Source: Symploca sp. SIO1C2
Lineage (GTDB): Bacteria > Cyanobacteriota > Cyanobacteriia > Cyanobacteriales > Coleofasciculaceae
Length of the DNA stretch: 64,000 bases
Assembly: GCA_010672925.1 (NCBI GenBank)
Contig: JAAHFP010000028.1
Location: forward strand, 24,385 to 88,384
Direction of reading: 5' to 3'
Position 1 is the stretch's first letter. Every line of letters begins with the position of its first letter. The position numbers and the translations under genes are program-made. Shown piece after piece: positions 18,101 through 26,111 of this stretch. The notes under the pieces are model-generated. The model saw nothing but the letters and a program-made list of their open reading frames with translations. It did not search any database and was not told the origin of the DNA.

Positions 18101-19293
18101 TTCAGGAATATTTGGAGCTACCTACCGACATTCCACTAACAACACTAACGCAGACTCGTGAGCTTCTGCTCAACATAGAAAAAGAAACTGGAGTTAAAGC
18201 AGCATTGATCTATGTCGCTTTTGTTCCCCAGACAATTACACCAGGAGCACCTTCCCAAAATTCTCAAGATCAGTTGGAGTTAATCCTAGTAACGGCTGAG
18301 GAACCAGTAATTCGCCACCGGGTGGAAGGAACTACTCGGAGGCAAGTCCTCAGTGTTGCGATGGAATTTCGTTTGGAAGTGACTAATTCCCAGAGCCAAG
18401 ACTACCAAATGTCTGCTAATCAGCTTTATGATTGGGTAATAACACCTCTAGAAGCAGAGCTACAAGCGCGAGGTATTAATAATTTAGTCTTCCTTCTGGA
18501 CAATGGCTTGCGTTCCATACCCATTGCCGCTTTTCATAATGGTCAAGAATTCCTAATTGAAAAATACAGTATTGGGTTGATGCCTAGTATCAGCCTTAGT
18601 GATACTCGCTACCAAGATGTAGAAAATTTGCAAGTTCTGGCAATGGGAGCAGCAAAGTTTACTAATCGCAAGTCTTTACCCGCAGTACCGATAGAGTTAT
18701 CGCTAATTACCTCTTCTTTATGGCAAGGCAAGTCTTTCCTTAATAAGGAATTTACCCTAGAAAACCTCAATAGTCAACGACTGCAGCAACCCTTTGGCAT
18801 AATTCATCTAGCGACTCATGCTGATTTTCAACCAGGGAAACTCACTAACTCATATATTCAACTTTGGGATGCCAAACTGCGACTGAACCAATTGTCTCAA
18901 TTAGGTTGGAATAATCCACCAGTAGAACTACTAGTATTAAGTGCTTGTCGAACAGCATTGGGAAGTGAAGAAGCTGAATTAGGCTTTGCGGGGTTAGCGG
19001 TCAAAGCAGGTGTTAAGTCTGCGGTGGGCAGTTTGTGGTATGTCAGTGATCACGGAACCCTAGGATTGATGATGCAACTCTACCAAAAGCTGAAACCTGC
19101 AGCGATTAAAGCGGAAGCTCTGCAACAAGCACAACTAGCTATGCTTAAAGGGGAAGTATCTCTCGAAGGAGGAAAATTAATCACAGACAGCCAGTCAGTA
19201 TCCCTACCACCAGAACTAGCTCAGCTAACAGACCAAGATTTTCAGCATCCCTACTTCTGGTCAGGTTTTACCATGATTGGCAGTCCTTGGTAA
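15106..19293 (+). CDS. filamentous haemagglutinin N-terminal / CHAT domain protein
   Basis: 1395 aa from the ATG at 15106; a TTG seven codons upstream is less likely because MFKKKDKRNKYLLL... starts a good signal peptide, cleaved after TVAAA. Residues about 25-165 are a TPS (haemagglutination activity) domain (IPQGQSFEIQGGQ, NSHLFLINPAGILFG). A beta-helical middle follows. Then come low-complexity blocks: NPVT tetrapeptides, a 45-residue serine/asparagine run, about ten 16-aa units around PIEVEDTSAVETES, and four or five 16-aa units around TTVVETDNTS. The C-terminal 340 residues are a CHAT peptidase-like domain with the dyad H1238 (LATHADF) and C1281 (LSACRTALG). It is probably secreted through a TpsB partner, which is not in this window. 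Confidence 0.9.
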   Translation: MFKKKDKRNKYLLLAFVASFFPTVAAAQPIVPATDGTGTVVIPQGQSFEIQGGQVSGDGANLFHSFSQFGLEPNQTVNFLSNPTIQNILSRVTGGEASVINGLLQVTGGNSHLFLINPAGILFGTNARLDIPASFTATTATGIGFGDNWFNATGGNDYAALVGTPNTLSFSNSQTPGAIVNAAQLTVTTGSDLTLVGGTVISIGHLEALGGDIIVEAVPGESMLRLSQPGHLLSIEIPQPTSPITPLSLPQLLTGNNPTATVVVNDAGQVQLIESGILVENGDVVVNHTSAQTATLSAENNLTLVESQLQTTGDLNLLARDTVRVRDSLANPFLASAGGNLHIQGNQNIDLLALNHPQTPFQSGGDLRLVSDGDISGDSHFASGGSFSILNLADGPGNFVSYFDPIISSNGDVTFGDYTGVALKVESTGSINAGNITITGPDTSLTGPDPDIATLTNFPALILRAGLSELVNAPNTPNNQGGAIFDSSGVTSSPGSINVGNINTSNQGQGDAGPVILSATGDITTDNITTNDQGPGNAGFVNLSAEGEINVGDLDTSEQGPGDSGAVTLTAGGTIINGTIDQQEQGPGNPAGTPTITANTNLVTDPVTNPVTNPVTNPVTNPVTNPITNPVTNPVTNPVTNPGTNPVTNPGTNPGTNSVTNPGTNSVTNPISSSISSSSNSSSNSSSSSSSNSSSSSSSSSSSSSSSSSSSSSSDTTSIDNLTLSPFYPIINPPDQGNSSPIEVEDTNFVETESNTPIEVEDTNFVETESNTPIEVEDTNFVETESNTPIEVEDTNFVETESTIPIEVEDTSVVETESTSPIEVEDTSAVETESTSPIEVEDTSAVETESTSPIEVEDTSAVETESTSPIEVEDPSAVATESTIPIEVEDTSTTEPNNTTVVETDNTSTTEPNNTTVVETDNTSTAETNNTTVVEIDNTSTTESNNTTVAETDNTSVAETSNEQSISDNEQSSTNSSSDVAESESQSVSAFEERFTLQFQEYLELPTDIPLTTLTQTRELLLNIEKETGVKAALIYVAFVPQTITPGAPSQNSQDQLELILVTAEEPVIRHRVEGTTRRQVLSVAMEFRLEVTNSQSQDYQMSANQLYDWVITPLEAELQARGINNLVFLLDNGLRSIPIAAFHNGQEFLIEKYSIGLMPSISLSDTRYQDVENLQVLAMGAAKFTNRKSLPAVPIELSLITSSLWQGKSFLNKEFTLENLNSQRLQQPFGIIHLATHADFQPGKLTNSYIQLWDAKLRLNQLSQLGWNNPPVELLVLSACRTALGSEEAELGFAGLAVKAGVKSAVGSLWYVSDHGTLGLMMQLYQKLKPAAIKAEALQQAQLAMLKGEVSLEGGKLITDSQSVSLPPELAQLTDQDFQHPYFWSGFTMIGSPW
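16914..17250 (+). repeat. in-gene microsatellites: NPVT codons, then AGTAGTTCC serine codons
   Basis: Twelve-base units (CCGGTTACCAAT and variants) encoding T-N-P-V, followed by AGTAGTTCC/AATAGTTCC hexamer-to-nonamer repeats encoding a poly-Ser/Asn tract. Length-variable coding repeats inside the CHAT protein. Confidence 0.95.
17320..17990 (+). repeat. in-gene 48-bp repeats (two families)
   Basis: First block, to about 17772: 48-bp units encoding PIEVEDTxxVETESTS, with neighbouring copies nearly identical at the DNA level. Second block: 48-bp units encoding TTVVETDNTSTTEPNN. The near-identity of adjacent units indicates recent expansion or gene conversion. Confidence 0.95.
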
Positions 19294-19373
19294 TTTAATT
19301 AGGGTTTGCTGAAAAAGTAATAAGTAATAAGCAGTAGTAGGACTTCACTCCAAAAAGAAGCCAGAAACAAACT

Positions 19374-19706
19374 CTAGCTAAGAGCAAAATCGGTATATTG
19401 CCGCAGATTCGGGGGATCTAAACCCAAGACAATATCCTTTTTTGGTACACCTAAATCTACTAATTGGTTAGCAATACCAATTTCCGTACCATCTTGTTGA
19501 ATCCAGATTTTGCCGTCAATAATATCCAGGTGGAGAACAACACCATAGACTCGCTTGGAATCTCGCCAGCCTACATAGACTAGTTGATAATGATCTTGCT
19601 CAGAATCGAAAATAGTTTCAGCCTGAATTCTATTATCCCAAACGCGATGGGCATATTCCTTCAGCAGGTTTTTGATATGTTGACGGTATTGGGTGAGGGT
19701 ATCCAT
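19374..19706 (-). CDS. xisI: XisI protein (fdxN element excision controlling factor family)
   Basis: 110 aa, typical XisI length and sequence (DTLTQYRQHIKNLL, YQLVYVGW, RVYGVVLHLDIIDGKIWIQQDGTE, VPKKDIVLGL). Named from the Nostoc/Anabaena fdxN element, where XisH and XisI are needed with XisF for excision. Many cyanobacteria carry isolated xisHI pairs, as here, without a recognisable element or recombinase, so the present role is unknown. Its ATG lies 46 bp inside the 3' end of xisH, so the genes overlap and are probably translationally coupled. Confidence 0.93.
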   Translation of the reverse strand: MDTLTQYRQHIKNLLKEYAHRVWDNRIQAETIFDSEQDHYQLVYVGWRDSKRVYGVVLHLDIIDGKIWIQQDGTEIGIANQLVDLGVPKKDIVLGLDPPNLRQYTDFALS

Positions 19707-20110
19707 TTTTCTAGCCTTTCATCTTCGAGGTTATAGGTAACTAAATAGAGTTTATTTTCGGCAATGAGAGCTTGAATAAAGGGTATGAGAAAAAAACGCT
19801 CATAAAGGTTGTCAGGAACAGCAAGATATAGAGTCCGAGTTTTGTCTTGAGATTTTAAGGCAGTGCGGTAGGTAATAAATTGTCCCAGTGCACCGTAAAA
19901 TTCTGATATTTTTGAAGGTCCTAAGAAACTCTTGATTTCAACAGCAATTTTTTGTTCCCCTCGCTCTACAGCAATCACTTTTTCCGCTCCCAAATCTATG
20001 GCTAAGTCAAAACTACCTGCCTGTAAAGGAAAAGGATCGTGAGTGACTATCCAGCCATCTTTTTCGAGAGCGGTTTTGACAACTTTGTGAAATAAGTCAC
20101 GGGCTGACAC
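19661..20110 (-). CDS. xisH: XisH protein (PD-(D/E)xK-like)
   Basis: 149 aa. It matches XisH (SARDLFHKVVKTALEKDGW at the N-terminus). The core SFDLAIDLGAEK...KIAVEIKSF shows a D...E-x-K arrangement (E58, K60) typical of the PD-(D/E)xK nuclease fold. It starts with GTG, supported by an AGGAG ribosome site 8 bases upstream. The last ~12 residues after the usual end (WIPSP) extend into the xisI start region. Partner of XisI; actual substrate not known. Confidence 0.92.
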   Translation of the reverse strand: MSARDLFHKVVKTALEKDGWIVTHDPFPLQAGSFDLAIDLGAEKVIAVERGEQKIAVEIKSFLGPSKISEFYGALGQFITYRTALKSQDKTRTLYLAVPDNLYERFFLIPFIQALIAENKLYLVTYNLEDERLEKWIPSPNTVNISKTC

Positions 20111-20190
20111 GATAATTTCTCCTATAAACCTAGTTTATCCCAGGGTTTGAGTTTGCCCTCTCCCAAAAGGAGAGAGGTTCTGAGCAATCT

Positions 20191-20323
20191 GATACCAAAT
20201 CCGGATCATTGCTCGTAAAAATTATTCTTTAAGCAAAATCCTTTTCTATTAGCTCCCCCAGTCTCCCCAGCTTCCCTAACTTAACTTACCAAGAGTATCA
20301 GTTAGTTAACCGGATTTTATATC
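20191..20323. mobile_element. MITE-like element, GATACCAAATCCGG family, copy 1
   Basis: Terminal inverted repeats GATACCAAATCCGG and (complement) GATATAAAATCCGG, with a core containing AGCTCCCCCAGTCTCCCCAGC, the nonamer also found in other families. Related to the copy at 59491-59621. Confidence 0.65.
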
Positions 20324-20458
20324 GGAGAAGAAATACAGCACTTCCCGCAGTAATGCGGTACACCTTAATAAGTGGTCAAGATTTGATAGATTCTTTTCTT
20401 GTTGATTTTACTGTACCTCGTAGCAGCGGGAAGCGCTGTATCAAATAAAGTAACCAGT

Positions 20459-20657
20459 GGGTGAGCGAAAAAAAGGGTGGGGAGCTGAGGGAGCTGAGGG
20501 AGCTGGGGGAGCTGAGGGAGCTGAGGGAGCTGAGGGAGCTGAGGAAGCTGGGGGAGCTGAGGGAGCTGAGGGAGCTGAGGGAGCTGAGGGAGAAGAGAGA
20601 ACTTATAATGTTTGGGCACAAAGCTCAAGAAATCCCACCCAAAATTTCACCTCACCC
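20459..20657. mobile_element. 9-mer-carrying MITE, copy A, with 9-bp target duplication
   Basis: 199 bp. Terminal inverted repeats are GGGTGAGCGAAAAAAAGGGT and (complement of the right end) GGGTGAGGTGAAATTTTGGG. It is flanked on both sides by the identical 9-mer GTAACCAGT (20450-20458 and 20658-20666), as expected of a target-site duplication. The core starts with 12 tandem GGGAGCTGA-type nonamers (20481-20588), followed by a unique segment ending CACAAAGCTCAAGAAATCCC. No ORF for a transposase. Copies B and C are at 57059-57202 and 50270-50384. Confidence 0.9.
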
Positions 20658-20745
20658 GTAACCAGTAATAAGCAAGAAAGAATGGAGCTATTTTCCCATT
20701 GGATGTGGCAGGCTGGAAAAAGAGCTAATCTTCAGTCTAAGTCAG

Positions 20746-22041
20746 ATGCAAGACTCCCGTAGCTACTACAAAATTCTACAAGTATCAACAGATGCCACCA
20801 TTGAGGCGATTAAACAAGCCTACCGTCGCCTTGCCCGTCAGTATCACCCTGATTTAAATCCCGATAATCCAGAAGCAGCAGACAGATTTAAAGAGATTTG
20901 CGAAGCTTATGAAGTTCTCTCTGACTCAGTGCAGCGTACCCAATATGATCAAGGGTTTAGCGACAGGAGTAGAACCAAAGCAGCTGGCATGAGTCCTCAA
21001 GATTTCTATGTGAGAGCAGCTGCCAAAGCCCTGAAGATAGATTATCGAGGAGCAGTTGCAGATTACACCCAAGCTATTGAACTCAATCCTCACTTTGTTG
21101 AAGCCTACCTCAAACGGGGTGAAATACTTTATAAACTTGGAGATGCCAGGGGAACCCTGAAAGATTGTAATCAAGCACTCAGCCTCAATCCCAATTTGGT
21201 TCAGGCTCACTACTACAAGGGAAGAGCACGTTATCGATTAGGATATACCCAGGCAGCGATTGAAGCTTATACCCAAGCAATTAGTCAGGAACCGGATCAT
21301 GGGGAAGCTTACTATCACAGAGGTCTAGCTTACAAAGACTTGGAAGAGCGCTCCCAAGCTAGTCAGGATTTACAACAAGCTATAGCTCTTTTTCGTGAGC
21401 AAGGGGATGGAGCTAGCCATCAGTTAGCAAAGGAAACTTTGAGAATCCTCAACAGAAGTCACAAGAAATTTCCCATAACTGTAATCAAGGATACACTAAA
21501 AACTTTCCAGTTGTTTGCCCTTAATCCCGTTGGGGGAATGGTACAAGCTTTTGGGAGACTTGAGCAACGACAAATAGCCGCAGTGGGGATAGTGTTTGCC
21601 TTAGTATTCGACTGCTGCTTTATCTGTGGAGTTTACTTGGGGTGGCAAGATTTACTCCCTCAAGCTTCAATATTTAAACTGTTAATGGTAGGGACTGTAC
21701 CATTTGTCAGCTTGGCCACTATAAGTAGAATAGCTCGTTTTATCTGCCGCAGTTCCGGCAGTTGGGCTGGAGATCTGTTCCTAGCTGGTACTACTCTCTT
21801 GCCCGCAGGATTTCTAGTTTTAGCTAGTGGTGTTTCTGATAGTTTAGGTGTTCAGGCCATGATTGCGATCGCGGTATTTACCAGTTGCCATCTAATTCTG
21901 ACCCTTTACAGCGGTTGCACTCAAATTGCTCGTCTCTCGGAGCAAGCAGCAACGTTGTTGATTCCGGTGATGTTATTGATTAGTGGTTGGTGTTTCTATG
22001 TTGCTGTGCAAGTAATGGTAATTTTAGATTTTAGATTTTAG
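20746..22041 (+). CDS. DnaJ domain, TPR and membrane protein
   Basis: 431 aa. Residues 4-66 form a J domain with the HPD motif in [11 protein letters not shown], which stimulates DnaK ATPase. About three tetratricopeptide repeats follow (residues 80-215; [23 protein letters not shown] type). The C-terminal half has about five hydrophobic membrane segments (from residue 280). This suggests a membrane-anchored co-chaperone recruiting an Hsp70 to partner proteins; the client is unknown. The last residues (LDFRF) and the stop codon are encoded by a TTTTAGA heptamer array that runs on for 10 bp or more. Confidence 0.88.
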   Translation: MQDSRSYYKILQVSTDATIEAIKQAYRRLARQYHPDLNPDNPEAADRFKEICEAYEVLSDSVQRTQYDQGFSDRSRTKAAGMSPQDFYVRAAAKALKIDYRGAVADYTQAIELNPHFVEAYLKRGEILYKLGDARGTLKDCNQALSLNPNLVQAHYYKGRARYRLGYTQAAIEAYTQAISQEPDHGEAYYHRGLAYKDLEERSQASQDLQQAIALFREQGDGASHQLAKETLRILNRSHKKFPITVIKDTLKTFQLFALNPVGGMVQAFGRLEQRQIAAVGIVFALVFDCCFICGVYLGWQDLLPQASIFKLLMVGTVPFVSLATISRIARFICRSSGSWAGDLFLAGTTLLPAGFLVLASGVSDSLGVQAMIAIAVFTSCHLILTLYSGCTQIARLSEQAATLLIPVMLLISGWCFYVAVQVMVILDFRF

Positions 22042-22483
22042 ATTTTAGATTAAGGGAGCTGCCTTCTTGCAGAATTTTGATTTTCGCCATAGTACTTTAT
22101 ATAAGGATTAGACAGCGGCTTAACCCAACCTATGGGGAATGCGAGAGCTTACAACACTAGCGTAATCCCTTGGGCGGGTTTTGTATAGCAAAAGCTAGGG
22201 ACAGAATGCAGAAAGTAGTCTCAATGAAAATTTTTTTTTCACCACCATGCATAAAAATTAACCTCTCTGCTTCTCCTTGTCCCTACCCTACAGATGTACC
22301 GAACATCATTTATTCGGTTAACTACACTTTTTATTTACTCACAATATCAGTGCGGTTATCACGATTGATTTAGTACAAACAACCGCATTTGCACAACTTA
22401 GTTTCTGTCTAATATAGGAACTGTAAGCAACAAACAAAAAGCTTAATCAACTCACTCAAACACTACTTATAGGCAGGAAAGAT
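22020..22483. other. heptamer run then spacer upstream of hsp20
   Basis: TTTTAGA heptamers to about 22051, then about 430 bp without a supportable gene. No CIRCE element (TTAGCACTC inverted repeat) was found before the hsp20 gene. The last 60 bp before the ATG contain AGGCAGGAAAG, the likely ribosome site; whether the leader acts as an RNA thermometer as for some cyanobacterial hsp17 genes cannot be judged by eye. Confidence 0.5.
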
Positions 22484-22939
22484 ATGAGACTAGTTCGTTA
22501 CAACCCTTGGCAAGAAATTGATCATCTACAACAACAATTCAACCGCCTCTTTGATGACTATAGAATACCAACAGCTTTGACAGATTTTGGTAATTTTCCG
22601 AAAGTCCCAGCCGCTGAACTTTCCGAAACCAAAGATGCTATCCACCTGAAACTAGACATCCCAGGCATAGAAGCAAAGGATTTGAAGGTAGAAGCTACCA
22701 AAGATACTGTTACCATCAGCGGTGAGCGTAAAGAAGAATCCCAGCCTGAGGACAAAAGTGTTACCCGCTCCGAGTTCCACTACGGCAAATTCCAGCGTTT
22801 GATTCCCTTGCCTGCTCCGATTCAAAACACGAAGGTGACTGCTGAGTACAAAGACGGCGTTTTACATCTCACTTTGCCCAAGACTGAGGAAGAAAAGAAC
22901 AAAGTCGTCAAAGTCAATATTGAGCAAGCGGCTGCTTAA
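22484..22939 (+). CDS. Hsp20/alpha-crystallin family small heat shock protein
   Basis: 151 aa. N-terminal MRLVRYNPWQEIDHLQQQFN, typical of class A bacterial/cyanobacterial sHSPs. The alpha-crystallin domain runs from about residue 45 to 140, with KLDIPGIEAKDLKVEATKD and the conserved GVLHLTLPK near its end. It forms oligomers that hold unfolding proteins and, in cyanobacteria, protect membranes and photosystems under heat or light stress. It is followed by a strong intrinsic terminator. Confidence 0.95.
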   Translation: MRLVRYNPWQEIDHLQQQFNRLFDDYRIPTALTDFGNFPKVPAAELSETKDAIHLKLDIPGIEAKDLKVEATKDTVTISGERKEESQPEDKSVTRSEFHYGKFQRLIPLPAPIQNTKVTAEYKDGVLHLTLPKTEEEKNKVVKVNIEQAAA

Positions 22940-22974
22940 TCCAAATTTTGCTAGGTAAATAACTTAATAGATTA

Positions 22975-23008
22975 GCTCAGTTACTGGATAGTGACTGGGC
23001 TTTTTTTT
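22975..23008 (+). terminator. intrinsic terminator of hsp20
   Basis: 11-bp stem GCTCAGTTACT / AGTGACTGGGC (two G-U pairs), loop GGAT, followed immediately by eight T residues. The best terminator in the window. Confidence 0.93.
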
Positions 23009-23198
23009 AGGTGTTAGGTGTTAGGTGGTAGGTGGTAGGTGTTAGGTGTTAGGTGGTAGGTGTTAGGTGTTAGGTGGTAGGTGGTAGGTGTTAGGTGGTA
23101 GGTGTTAGGTAATTTTCCACGAAAGTACAGAGAATTGCGATCGCGTAAACTTTCCATTCTCCATTCTCCATTCCCAGTTCCCAATTCCCAATTCTCCA
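23009..23198. repeat. heptamer arrays (TTAGGTG/GTAGGTG; TTCTCCA; CCAATTC)
   Basis: About 100 bp of GTTAGGT/GGTAGGT units directly after the terminator, then a HIP1 octamer and TTCTCCA and CCAATTC units up to the stop codon of the convergent ABC binding-protein gene. Confidence 0.9.
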
Positions 23199-24971
23199 TT
23201 ATTCAACAGTAAGTTCCTGAATATTCCAGGTTACTCCTCCTAGGGCAGAATATTCTACTCCCTGAACGCGATCGCGTACTGCTGCTAGGGAAAGGGGATT
23301 CACTAGGTAAATCATTGGTAAATATTCTTGAGTGAGGCGCTGGATTTCAGCGTATAGCTCCTTGCGTTGTTGCTGATCCAACTCTTGAGCCGCAGCTATA
23401 TAAAGATCACTAATTTTCTGCTCCCAAGCAGCTACTTTCCTACCTTGAATTTCTGGTTGACCTGATTGGGGTTTTTGATTGAAGCTGTGCAAACCCCCTT
23501 CTACTGACCAGATATTAGAGCCACTATTCGGCTCATTGCCACCAGTAAATCCTAGCAGATAACACTCCCAATCTAAAGTATTGGAGAGCTTATCCACCAG
23601 AGTGCCAAAGGCAATGGGATTAAAATCTACCTGAATGCCAATTTGACTAAGGTCTTGTTTAATCTGAGCCGCCATTGCTTGCCTGGTATTGTTTTCAGCA
23701 TTGGTAATCAGTACAAAGCGAACCTGGTTACCTTCGGCATCTAGCAGTTGTTGCTGAGAGTTGTATTGAAAACCAGCACTGGTGAGCAATTCCCTGGCTT
23801 GATCAGGATTATATTCATACACAGGTAAACCTTGCTCTGGTGCCAGATAATAAGGACTTTGGATCGAAATTGGTGAATTTTGCCTTTCTCCTAGTCCTCG
23901 AAAGGTATTATTAATCATAGTTTGGCGGTCAATTGCATAGGCAACTGCCTGCCGGAATTCCACAGTATTGAACCAGCGGGACTTAATGGGATCAACTAAG
24001 GGTTTACCATTGCGGCTACCTTGGTTGAGGTTAAAGGAGATAAAAGTTGTACCGTAAGCTGGACCACCATTATCAATAGTAAAATGACCTTGCCCTTCTT
24101 GTCGTTTGAGCAGGGAAAAATATTCTGGAGAAACACTAATATAGTCCAATCCTCCAGAGCGAAATTGGAGTAAGGAAGTATCTTTGGATTCAACAATTTG
24201 CCAGATGATGCGCTCAATATAAGGTTGTTGATTGCCTTGCTTGTCTTTACTCCAGTAGTAAGGATTGCGCCGGAAAATTATACGCTGATTAGTGAGGTAG
24301 TCTTCGAGTTGGTAAGGACCATTGACAATAATTTCTTCAGGAGGAGTATCGACTCCCCAAGTGGAAAGAAACAGAGGGTTGCCATCAGCGTCTTGGTCTT
24401 CCACATATTGCCGCAGAGCATGGGCTGGTAAAATCGGTAAACCGGTGCTGCCTAAAAAGGGTGCGAAAGGCTCTGGTACGGTAAATTCAACCCGCTGCTG
24501 ATCAAGTTTGCGCACCGTCGGCAGTTGTCGGCTTTGCCCAACCCGGAGGACATCTCTCGCATCTGTAGGAATTGCTTCGTTAAGGTAAATATCGTTATAG
24601 GTAAAAACGACATCGTCTACAGTGAGAGGTTCTCCATCAGACCATTTCAGACCTTCCCGCAGGGTAAACTCAATTTTGAGCTTGTCCTGAGAAACTGTCC
24701 AGGATTGGGCAAGAGCAGGTTCGGTTTTTCCAGTTAGCGGATTTTCTGTGATTAACCCTTCGTAAGTCAGTACAAAAATATTAGGAGATTGCTGACTCAA
24801 AGCATAATTAAAAGTCTTAGGGTCACTCAGAATACCACGTACTAGTTCTGGTATTTGGGCAGCTTCTGTTTCAAATTGAGACAAGCTACAAGCTGATAAT
24901 GCGATCGCATAAAGTAAAGGTAGAAGGCAAAAGGCTCCAAGGTAGTTCCAAGGAAAAAATTTTTTCATCAC
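23199..24971 (-). CDS. ABC transporter substrate-binding lipoprotein, family 5 (peptide type)
   Basis: 590 aa. Lipoprotein signal peptide with lipobox LSAC (lipidated C28). SBP_bac_5 features: YEGLITENPLTGKTEPALAQSW, LREGLKWSDGEPLTVDDVVFTY and the AYAIDRQTMI helix. The family binds oligopeptides, nickel or other solutes outside the inner membrane and delivers them to a permease. No permease or ATPase genes are adjacent, so it is an orphan component. Upstream is a TTTTAGA heptamer array within 10 bp of the start codon. Confidence 0.92.
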   Translation of the reverse strand: MMKKFFPWNYLGAFCLLPLLYAIALSACSLSQFETEAAQIPELVRGILSDPKTFNYALSQQSPNIFVLTYEGLITENPLTGKTEPALAQSWTVSQDKLKIEFTLREGLKWSDGEPLTVDDVVFTYNDIYLNEAIPTDARDVLRVGQSRQLPTVRKLDQQRVEFTVPEPFAPFLGSTGLPILPAHALRQYVEDQDADGNPLFLSTWGVDTPPEEIIVNGPYQLEDYLTNQRIIFRRNPYYWSKDKQGNQQPYIERIIWQIVESKDTSLLQFRSGGLDYISVSPEYFSLLKRQEGQGHFTIDNGGPAYGTTFISFNLNQGSRNGKPLVDPIKSRWFNTVEFRQAVAYAIDRQTMINNTFRGLGERQNSPISIQSPYYLAPEQGLPVYEYNPDQARELLTSAGFQYNSQQQLLDAEGNQVRFVLITNAENNTRQAMAAQIKQDLSQIGIQVDFNPIAFGTLVDKLSNTLDWECYLLGFTGGNEPNSGSNIWSVEGGLHSFNQKPQSGQPEIQGRKVAAWEQKISDLYIAAAQELDQQQRKELYAEIQRLTQEYLPMIYLVNPLSLAAVRDRVQGVEYSALGGVTWNIQELTVE

Positions 24972-24972
24972 C

Positions 24973-25107
24973 TTTTAGATTTTAGATTTTAGATTTTAGA
25001 TTGAAGAATTAGGCATTGTTTACTGTTTTTAAAACAAGCAAATTCAATGTGTCTAAGCTTACCACCTACCACCTAACACCTAACACCTAACACCTACTAC
25101 CTACCAC
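24973..25107. repeat. heptamer arrays (TTTTAGA; CCACCTA)
   Basis: Five TTTTAGA units next to the ABC binding-protein start, then a spacer and an array of CACCTAC/CACCTAA units that abuts the stop codon of the DUF1995 gene. Confidence 0.85.
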
Positions 25108-25848
25108 CTACTTACTCAGAGCATTTAAAAAGCGCTGAAGATTAGTAAATAATCCAGGCTTTTTGGGAGTTGGTTTCTCATTACCAGTATCACTAATACC
25201 TCTAGCCTGAGCTAAGATTTGTTCAATGGCTTCTCCTACTGGTTTTTGAGGCTGTTCGGCAATTAATTGATATTCATCTTCTGTTTCTAACCAAACTTGC
25301 CACAGTCCAGGATAGGAGCGCAAGAGAGCAGCTCCATCTAAGGGACGGAGGTAGTAACAAGGTTCAATAGTACTGAGGAAGCGTTCCCTTAATTCGCGAG
25401 CCGCTACCCCAATACCCACGATGGCAATATCTTCCAGTTGGGGGTTGAGCAAAACACAGGGGCGCTCCTGAGCCAGATTGCAAAGTTTTTCCACTTGATT
25501 AACTTCTACTGATGAAGGAGCAACAATCAAGAAAGCCTTATCTTCTGGTTCAATTTTGTTGTCTACTGGGGAGCGACTGGTTCCTACATCTGTCACCTGA
25601 AACGGGACTTCTCCCCAGTCACGACGAGCTAAGGCAGAAGCTCCGGTATCAGAAAAGAGTACTTTTAGTCCTGAGCCATACTCCTCAAAAATGGGTATAA
25701 ATTGTTGGGTAATCGACTGTGCTTGGAGAGCGATTTCTGGAAAGACTAACTCTACTTGCACCCTAGTGTAACCATCATTCAGGGCAGCTTGAGTAGCTTC
25801 TTTAGCTTGTGCGATCGCTTCGTCTAAACTTTTGGGTAGTTGAACCAT
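25108..25848 (-). CDS. DUF1995 domain protein
   Basis: 246 aa from the ATG at 25848 (MVQLPKSLDEAIAQAKEA). The frame stays open for 41 further codons upstream, but that segment is encoded by GGGAGCTGG-type repeat sequence and is not family-like. The DUF1995 signature covers the whole protein (LDEAIAQAKEATQAAL, VELVFPEI, LLNPQLEDIAIVGIGVAARELRERF, CYYLRPLDG). The family is restricted mainly to cyanobacteria and plastids, where relatives are chloroplast proteins of poorly defined role. No membrane segment. Confidence 0.9.
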   Translation of the reverse strand: MVQLPKSLDEAIAQAKEATQAALNDGYTRVQVELVFPEIALQAQSITQQFIPIFEEYGSGLKVLFSDTGASALARRDWGEVPFQVTDVGTSRSPVDNKIEPEDKAFLIVAPSSVEVNQVEKLCNLAQERPCVLLNPQLEDIAIVGIGVAARELRERFLSTIEPCYYLRPLDGAALLRSYPGLWQVWLETEDEYQLIAEQPQKPVGEAIEQILAQARGISDTGNEKPTPKKPGLFTNLQRFLNALSK

Positions 25849-25963
25849 GAGGAATTTAGAGATGGGGGAATGTGGGGAGCTGGAGGAGTTGAGGGAACTG
25901 TGAAAAAGGTTAAAGGGCAGTAAAATGATTAAAACACTTACAGAACAATAAGCAAAGCCCACC

Positions 25964-26061
25964 GGGAGCATCCCATTTTGGAAAAAACATTACCCAATAA
26001 ACGACACGACAAGGGTTTCAGCGGTCTTTAAGGAGACAAATCGCCGAAATGGGATGCTCCC
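25964..26061. mobile_element. MITE-like inverted-repeat element (GGGAGCATCCCATTT)
   Basis: 98 bp bounded by a perfect 15-bp inverted repeat GGGAGCATCCCATTT / AAATGGGATGCTCCC, with CCCACC on the outer side of both arms. No coding capacity. It lies between the DUF1995 gene and the IS200 remnant. Confidence 0.7.
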
Positions 26062-26094
26062 AGCCCACCTCATTTATGGGTGGGATGTAGCGTA

Positions 26095-26110
26095 GGCACT
26101 TTTAAGTGCC
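26095..26110. repeat. IS200 end hairpin (GGCACTT-TT-AAGTGCC)
   Basis: Perfect 7-bp stem immediately after the reconstructed tnpA stop. Subterminal hairpins are the recognition sites of IS200/IS605 transposases. The opposite-end candidate is CCCACG...CGTGGG at 26557-26578. Confidence 0.55.
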
Positions 26111-26111
26111 G

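Noticed and set aside
22170..22483. RNA thermometer or CIRCE control of hsp20
   Set aside because: No CIRCE inverted repeat is present and a thermometer fold over the AGGAAAG ribosome site could not be demonstrated by eye.
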